NCBI GenBank assembly: GCA_903881565.1 | Contig: CAIRTR010000155.1 | Location: 1 to 46,637 of the forward strand | Direction of reading: 5' to 3' | Source of the DNA: Oligoflexia bacterium | Lineage (GTDB): Bacteria > Bdellovibrionota > UBA1018 | Length of the DNA stretch: 46,637 bases | Shown: in pieces, positions 42,332-46,637 of the stretch | Layout: each line of letters starts with the position of its first letter | Position numbering within the stretch: the stretch's first letter is position 1 | Program-made: the position numbers and the translations under genes | The notes under the pieces: generated by a model | Seen by the model: the letters and a program-made list of their open reading frames with translations, nothing else | Database searches by the model: none | What the model was told of the DNA's origin: nothing

Positions 42332-42587
42332 GGGAGCATCCTATTTCAAATACCCTTGCTCCACAAATGCATTCAGGACGACACCCAGCGGGAAGCATGG
42401 GATGCTTGCACCTTGCGTTGCCGCGCCGTACCAGAAGACAAATTTCCTGCTCCCCCCTCTTCTCTTCGCCCGCCAAAATGTCTGTGGGCCAAACTTCGCT
42501 CTTTAGGAAATTCGCCGAGCATTATTGCAAACGCCCCAAAACTTCCCCCTTTTTCCTCCCCAATTATCGTGCTAAGCCTTCTCAAAC

Positions 42588-43610
42588 ATGACAAATAAAA
42601 ATCTGCCGATCCTAGAATTTGTGCTCAAAAACTATAAGAATTTCAACTCCCGCGCGACCAGAGACGCGACCCTCTCCTACTGGAGCCACATCGAAGGTGG
42701 CGGAAAAATGTTCTGGGCTGTCGCAGGCGCCATGTCCTCGGCCCAACTCGGAATTACACTTGCCCCTGCCATTCGCGCAGGCCTGATTCATGGCCTATCG
42801 GTCACAGGTGCGAACCTTGAAGAATCCCTCTTCAGACTCGTGGCTCATCATAGCTACAAGGATTTTCCTGAGTATCGTTACTTCACCAAAGACGACGACA
42901 CCAAAATTCTTGAGCAGCGTATGCGTCGCGTGACGGATACGAGTATCCCTGAGGACGAGGCGTTTCGCGCGGTCGAAAAATACATCGTGCCGATGTGGAC
43001 GGATGCGACGAAGAACAAAACGCGCCGGTTTTGGCATGAATACTTTTACGAACTCATTCAAAAGATTGAGCCCAAACTTTATGAAGGGAGTGCTGAGGAA
43101 TGCTGGTTACTCGCCGCCGCCCGCGCCAAGTTACCGATGGTCGTGCCGGGATGTGAAGATTCCACTTTTGGAAACATTTTTGCTTCACACGTGAAGACCG
43201 ATGAGTGCAGCGCTTTGATCGTGAAGTCTGGCATTGAATACATGGGCCAGCTTTATGACGATTATAAAGAGCTCTCGACGGGTAAGGGTGTCGGCTTCTT
43301 CCAAATCGGCGGCGGAATCGCAGGCGACTTCCCGATCTGCGTCGTTCCTTCGATCAAGTATGATTTGGCTCAGCCGGTGAAGCCGTGGGCGTACTTCTGC
43401 CAGATTTCGGATTCAACGACTTCGTACGGATCCTACTCAGGCGCGACGCCGAACGAGAAGATCACGTGGGACAAGCTCACGCGCGACACTCCGATGTTCG
43501 TCATTGAATCCGATGCGACGATTGTGGTTCCGCTGATGCTCAACGCACTCTTGGAAGCCAAGCAGGATCCTAAAGCCGCGAATGAGTTGATTAAGAAGTA
43601 TACGGCTTGA
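42588..43610 (+). CDS. Deoxyhypusine synthase-like protein (DHS family)
   Basis: A 340-residue cytoplasmic protein of the deoxyhypusine/homospermidine synthase fold: 'GLIHGLSVTGANLEES', 'KLPMVVPGCEDSTFGN', 'GKGVGFFQIGGGIAGDFPIC', 'SGATPNEKITWDKL' and 'VIESDATIVVPL'. In eukaryotic DHS the GGG is followed by the lysine that forms the enzyme-substrate imine (GGGxxKHH); here the same place reads GGGIAGDF, so that lysine is missing. Bacteria have no eIF5A, so hypusine formation is not expected; a polyamine-related or other NAD-dependent reaction is more likely. No clear Shine-Dalgarno. Neighbours give no pathway hint. Confidence 0.85.
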   Translation: MTNKNLPILEFVLKNYKNFNSRATRDATLSYWSHIEGGGKMFWAVAGAMSSAQLGITLAPAIRAGLIHGLSVTGANLEESLFRLVAHHSYKDFPEYRYFTKDDDTKILEQRMRRVTDTSIPEDEAFRAVEKYIVPMWTDATKNKTRRFWHEYFYELIQKIEPKLYEGSAEECWLLAAARAKLPMVVPGCEDSTFGNIFASHVKTDECSALIVKSGIEYMGQLYDDYKELSTGKGVGFFQIGGGIAGDFPICVVPSIKYDLAQPVKPWAYFCQISDSTTSYGSYSGATPNEKITWDKLTRDTPMFVIESDATIVVPLMLNALLEAKQDPKAANELIKKYTA

Positions 43611-43632
43611 TTCTAAGACAATTCAGGAGTCT

Positions 43633-43662
43633 ATTCCCGAATTATCTTGACTAAACGGGAAT
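43633..43662. promoter_or_regulatory. Inverted repeat ATTCCCG/CGGGAAT over the AAA_14 promoter
   Basis: ATTCCCG (43633-43639) and CGGGAAT (43656-43662) are inverted copies 16 bases apart. They enclose the TTGACT -35 box of the gene's likely promoter, as an operator would. Confidence 0.45.
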
Positions 43663-43675
43663 GCGCGCCCATATT
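43647..43675 (+). promoter_or_regulatory. Promoter TTGACT-N17-CATATT, giving a near-leaderless mRNA
   Basis: TTGACT (43647-43652) and CATATT (43670-43675) are spaced by 17 bases. Transcription would start at about 43682, one or two bases before ATG 43684, which has no Shine-Dalgarno. The AAA_14 gene may therefore be translated from a leaderless message. Confidence 0.45.
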
Positions 43676-43683
43676 GTCTTTAT

Positions 43684-44847
43684 ATGAAGAGACACCTGCA
43701 GACGGCTATTCTCAAAGACCTGAACAGAAAAATAGTCCTCCTCTCTGGACCAAGGCAGACAGGGAAAACAACGCTAGCCAAGAGTCTTGGTCTTTCCTTT
43801 GACTATTTGAATTGGGATTTTCTGGAGGACCGCGTAAGCGTACTCAAGAAAAAGTGGGACCGATCAAAGGAGCTTGTGATTTTCGATGAGCTCCACAAAA
43901 TGGAAAAGTTCAAGTCGTGGCTGAAAGGTGTCTATGACAAAGAAGGAATTCCTCCTGCCATTTTGGTCACGGGGAGTGCCCGGCTAGATATCGCAAAAAA
44001 GATGGGGGATTCGTTAGCCGGACGATTCTTTCCATTCAGATTGTACCCTTTGGACCTTTGGGAAATCTCAAAAACCGGCGCACCTTTCAATCCTATTCAG
44101 ACTTATGAAAGGCTGCTTTCCTGTAGTGGATTTCCAGAACCATTTTTGAATGGCGAGGAGTCCTATTATCGACGATGGGCAAAGACGCATTTGGATATGA
44201 TTCTCAGACAAGACCTCCTGGATTTAGAGTCCGTTCGTAATATCGGATCTATCGAGACCTTAGTGGCATTACTACAGACCCGGGTTGGGTCGACAGTTTC
44301 ATTTGCCTCGCTATCGCGAGATCTGCAAGTAGATCCAAAGACGGTACGTCGATGGCTAGATCTCCTAGAGAACTTGTTTGTTATTTTTCGCGTGCCCCCT
44401 TTTCATAAAAACATTGCTCGCTCTTTGCTCAAGGAGCCCAAATATTATTTTTTTGATCAGGCGCGCGTAAAAGGCGATGAAGGGCAAAAGGCAGAAAACT
44501 TAGTCGCGCTGGCATTGAAGAAGCAGCTCGACACTTTACAGGATGTAGAGGGTTGCACCGGCAAAATATACTTCATCCGTACACGAGATAAACGTGAAGT
44601 CGATTTTCTAATTGATTGGGAGGACTCCAAAGTTTCGCCGCTCATGATTGAGGTGAAACTGTCGGATGGAAACCTTTCGTCCTCGCTTTCATACATGAAG
44701 GGTTCCTTTGAACACTCAAATCGCATACAGCTGGTAAAGAATCTTGATCGAGAGAAACACTTTCCTTCGGGAGAAAAAGTTCTATCACTCATCGATTGGC
44801 TAGCGAAAATGCCGCTGCGAAGTATGTATGGAGGAACCATACAATGA
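43684..44847 (+). CDS. AAA_14/DUF4143 ATPase
   Basis: A 387-residue P-loop ATPase of the stand-alone archaeal/bacterial 'ATP-binding protein' type. Walker A is 'GPRQTGKTT' (about residues 22-30), Walker B 'LVIFDELHKM', sensor-like 'ILVTGSARLDI', then 'GRFFPFRLYPLDLWEIS'; the C-terminal DUF4143 part includes a winged-helix-like stretch ('LSRDLQVDPKTVRRWLDLLE') and 'KREVDFLIDW...MIEVKLS', a PD-(D/E)xK nuclease-like pattern. Such genes are scattered and mobile; a function in defence or genome maintenance has been suggested but is unproven. It stands alone between its own promoter and terminator. Confidence 0.9.
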   Translation: MKRHLQTAILKDLNRKIVLLSGPRQTGKTTLAKSLGLSFDYLNWDFLEDRVSVLKKKWDRSKELVIFDELHKMEKFKSWLKGVYDKEGIPPAILVTGSARLDIAKKMGDSLAGRFFPFRLYPLDLWEISKTGAPFNPIQTYERLLSCSGFPEPFLNGEESYYRRWAKTHLDMILRQDLLDLESVRNIGSIETLVALLQTRVGSTVSFASLSRDLQVDPKTVRRWLDLLENLFVIFRVPPFHKNIARSLLKEPKYYFFDQARVKGDEGQKAENLVALALKKQLDTLQDVEGCTGKIYFIRTRDKREVDFLIDWEDSKVSPLMIEVKLSDGNLSSSLSYMKGSFEHSNRIQLVKNLDREKHFPSGEKVLSLIDWLAKMPLRSMYGGTIQ

Positions 44848-44874
44848 TGACATTTGAAGACGTAGTCCCCGGAG

Positions 44875-44914
44875 AGCGGGCGGCTAAGTCTATCTTTGCC
44901 GTCCGCTTTTTTTT
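44875..44914 (+). terminator. Rho-independent terminator
   Basis: AGCGGGCGGC (44875-44884) pairs with GCCGTCCGCT (44898-44907) with one G-T pair, followed by seven T. It is the strongest terminator in the window and ends the AAA_14 gene. Confidence 0.9.
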
Positions 44915-45171
44915 GCAAAGTGAGCCGAAGTAGTCAGGCCGTTATCGCGAGGGTTGATTAGCGAAGGGCCAAAGCAACCTGCGGCATCGCGAAACATTCC
45001 CCGGGATCTTTTTAGATAGATTACCAGGACCCATAACGCAAAGCGGTATCGCTGCTAATATAAAGAAACTAACCAAATTGAAATCACAAAAACATAGCCG
45101 AAACAAAACAACTACTTCCCCCGCAAGCTTATGCCTTCACAAAGCCTCTTTAGAATGTACAATAAAAACAG
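44915..45171. other. Intergenic region without recognisable features
   Basis: After the terminator there is no supported gene up to 45172. The sequence is AT-rich towards the end, which is where a promoter for the beta-barrel gene must lie, but I cannot pick one. Confidence 0.6.
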
Positions 45172-45873
45172 ATGCCGCCCTCAAGTTCCTGGAGCCAAAG
45201 GCCCCGCCGCAATTCCGCCCTGATTTGCCTCGCACTTATTGGCCTTCTTCCCGGCAAATCCTATGGGGACTCTGAATCAAAGGGGTCCCTCACCCCCTCT
45301 CTTGGCTATACAAGCATCAACTACCAGGAGACGTTCAAAACCGATTATGTCGCCCGCGTTCTAACAGCAAAACTTCAATACCAGCGCCAGCTCTCCTCTT
45401 CACTCAGTTTTGGCGCCAGCACCTATGCCACCGCCCTGACTTTGAGTTCAAATCTGCCCGACACTAGTGTCAGGTTCGTAGGACTCAACCTTCGATTGGG
45501 TTACCTCCCCTCAAAATCGGCAGGGTGGAACTTCGGAATTTATGGCGGCTGGTACTACAACACGATGTGGGTTCAGGACAAAAGTTTTGGGGTACGAAAC
45601 CTTTCAGGCCCGCAGATTTTCCCGACACTGATTCGCAGGTTCGGCCCCAACAGCTTCGCCTCAGCCTACCTGAAATTCTCACCCACCCTAAACAACCTCT
45701 CTCTCATGCCCCTTGAAGATCGAGAGCTTGGTGCAGGCTTGGGCTGGAGCTTCTCGATCACTCAGAAGAAAAGGGCCTCGGTCAATTTGGACGTCTCAAA
45801 TTTGCGCGAATACTTTGCGCCCGTCCAGGTTAACTTGACGACGTATTCGCTGAGTTTTGGATTGGGGCTGTAA
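45172..45873 (+). CDS. Outer membrane beta-barrel protein
   Basis: A 233-residue protein with an N-terminal basic stretch and signal peptide (RRNSALICLALIGLLPGKSYG). The mature part consists of alternating polar and hydrophobic strands with Gly and Tyr ('LNLRLGYLPSKSAGWNFGIYGGWYYN'-like) and ends 'YSLSFGLGL', a barrel-type last strand but with Leu rather than Phe at the end. Eight to ten strands would fit the length. No specific family is recognised. No Shine-Dalgarno before ATG 45172, and the N-terminal 15 residues are unusually Pro/Ser/Arg-rich, so the true start is uncertain. Confidence 0.65.
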   Translation: MPPSSSWSQRPRRNSALICLALIGLLPGKSYGDSESKGSLTPSLGYTSINYQETFKTDYVARVLTAKLQYQRQLSSSLSFGASTYATALTLSSNLPDTSVRFVGLNLRLGYLPSKSAGWNFGIYGGWYYNTMWVQDKSFGVRNLSGPQIFPTLIRRFGPNSFASAYLKFSPTLNNLSLMPLEDRELGAGLGWSFSITQKKRASVNLDVSNLREYFAPVQVNLTTYSLSFGLGL

Positions 45874-45920
45874 TCAAAATTCGCAGCCGAAATTTAGCCA
45901 CGCAAAAGCCGATCCTATTT

Positions 45921-46637
45921 CTAGCCGCCTTCCATGAGATCAGGCCATGGACCCGTCAGTTCTCTGAACGCTTTGCGGTTCTTATAGGCTCCGCAAACTT
46001 CTGTGAGTGATGCGCCTGAACGTGGCGGAGCATCTTTTACCTTCAAGCCAAAAATTCCAAATGTTTCATTGTTTCGAGAGTAAACGTCCCGCCATTTTTC
46101 AATGACCCTATTTAAACGACCTTGGTCGACCACACTGACGTCTGCATCTACCGACGCCGTCACCTGATGCCCAGACTCCGTCGCAAGGTCCAGAGCGCCG
46201 TCATCGGGCGCTTTCGTAGAGTGCTCACAAATCATTCTCAACTCGTCCCTCACCCCACCGATTTGCGTTCTTTTATGGAGAGCGCGCAACGCCGGATCAC
46301 CGCTTCTTTTTACTTCTTGCTCAAGGGCAGCAGAATATTCTGCGTTTTTTGATTGCCTGCACAGATCCTGTTTGAACGCGGTCGCCTTCTTCTCGCATTC
46401 AACATCCCCCGCGTAGAACTTCACCAGTTGACCCAGGAAAACTTTTCCGAGCGCTGGATACTGCGCACATGTCGCGTTCTCAGGAGGCACACTTCGATAA
46501 CCTCCGTTATCAGGCTGCAGGCAACGATTGCAGACCTCCCTCGTCATTTTCGAGGGATCGCCCAAACATAGATTGGAGCAGGCAAAAACACGATCTTTCC
46601 ACGGGCGGTCAATATTATGCGTATTATTGTGATGAGC
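45921..46637 (-). CDS. Cysteine-rich protein of unknown function, 5' end beyond the window
   Basis: The ORF track starts at a TTG (46565), but the frame stays open to the right edge: the residues before it read 'AHHNNTHNIDRPWKDRVFAC' and then SNLCL, so the gene is cut by the window. About 238 residues are visible. Cysteines cluster in the first half ('CSNLC', 'CNRCLQP', 'ATCAQYP', 'VECEKK', 'DLCRQS'), suggesting a disulfide-rich or metal-binding extracellular domain. The second half is mixed helix and loop. No family is recognised. Confidence 0.6.
   Translation of the reverse strand, partial: AHHNNTHNIDRPWKDRVFACSNLCLGDPSKMTREVCNRCLQPDNGGYRSVPPENATCAQYPALGKVFLGQLVKFYAGDVECEKKATAFKQDLCRQSKNAEYSAALEQEVKRSGDPALRALHKRTQIGGVRDELRMICEHSTKAPDDGALDLATESGHQVTASVDADVSVVDQGRLNRVIEKWRDVYSRNNETFGIFGLKVKDAPPRSGASLTEVCGAYKNRKAFRELTGPWPDLMEGG

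Noticed and set aside
42207-42598. Several overlapping ORFs on both strands between the DUF4234 and DHS-like genes
   Set aside because: Mutually overlapping, no family features, unusual composition; treated as noncoding.
1-46637. tRNA, rRNA, CRISPR arrays, transposases, integrases
   Set aside because: Looked for on both strands by eye; nothing convincing found. A covariance-model search would be decisive for small RNAs.

Overview
The window reads as a Gram-negative chromosome segment. It carries many lipobox lipoproteins, outer-membrane beta-barrel proteins, a Wza-type exporter, an exosortase and cysteine-rich 'CVDGYCC' surface modules. That protein style, with moderate G+C, suits the former Deltaproteobacteria (a Bdellovibrionota or Myxococcota-like lineage). 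The lineage is inference; no rRNA or other marker gene is present.

About 60% of the window (roughly 1-27,000) is an exopolysaccharide (EPS) and exosortase locus. At the left edge a 4'-phosphopantetheinyl transferase precedes, and overlaps, the start of a gene whose first residues look like an NRPS adenylation domain. Next come a tiny PEP-CTERM protein and an exosortase fused to EpsI (1033-2906). Facing them is a minus-strand export operon (7413-2914): a helical lipoprotein, a Wza-like exporter, a TolC-like lipoprotein and a hexapeptide acyltransferase. Upstream on the same strand lie a secreted papain-like protease, a polysaccharide deacetylase and a ten-Asp-box propeller protein. Divergent from these is a tightly coupled plus-strand operon (14596-27008): epimerase, GT2, polyprenyl glycosylphosphotransferase, a Wzx flippase fused to a GT4 glycosyltransferase, acyltransferase, a frameshifted CpsD-like ATPase, Wzz-like protein, Wzy-like polymerase, acyltransferase 3 and a secreted metzincin-like protease. 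Together they could build, flip, polymerise, acylate, export and trim a polymer, while the exosortase processes a small surface protein. A shared intergenic motif (ACGCAAYRT) suggests common control.

From 27,000 to 30,700 there are secreted proteins: a small cysteine-containing protein, a cysteine-rich lipoprotein, a 49-residue lipoprotein missed by the ORF track and a large secreted protein ending at a strong terminator. From 30,745 to 33,045 are an ABC-F ATPase and a methyltransferase. A beta-barrel-like gene split by an in-frame TGA follows, then a toxin-antitoxin-like islet (34,344-35,505).

The right part is mixed: a secreted protein, RNase R, two lipoproteins, an ECF sigma factor with a probable membrane anti-sigma partner, an SDR oxidoreductase with a DUF4234 protein, a deoxyhypusine-synthase-like protein lacking the usual lysine, an AAA_14/DUF4143 ATPase ending at a terminator, a beta-barrel protein, and a cysteine-rich protein running off the right edge. 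I saw no tRNA, rRNA, CRISPR array, transposase or integrase.
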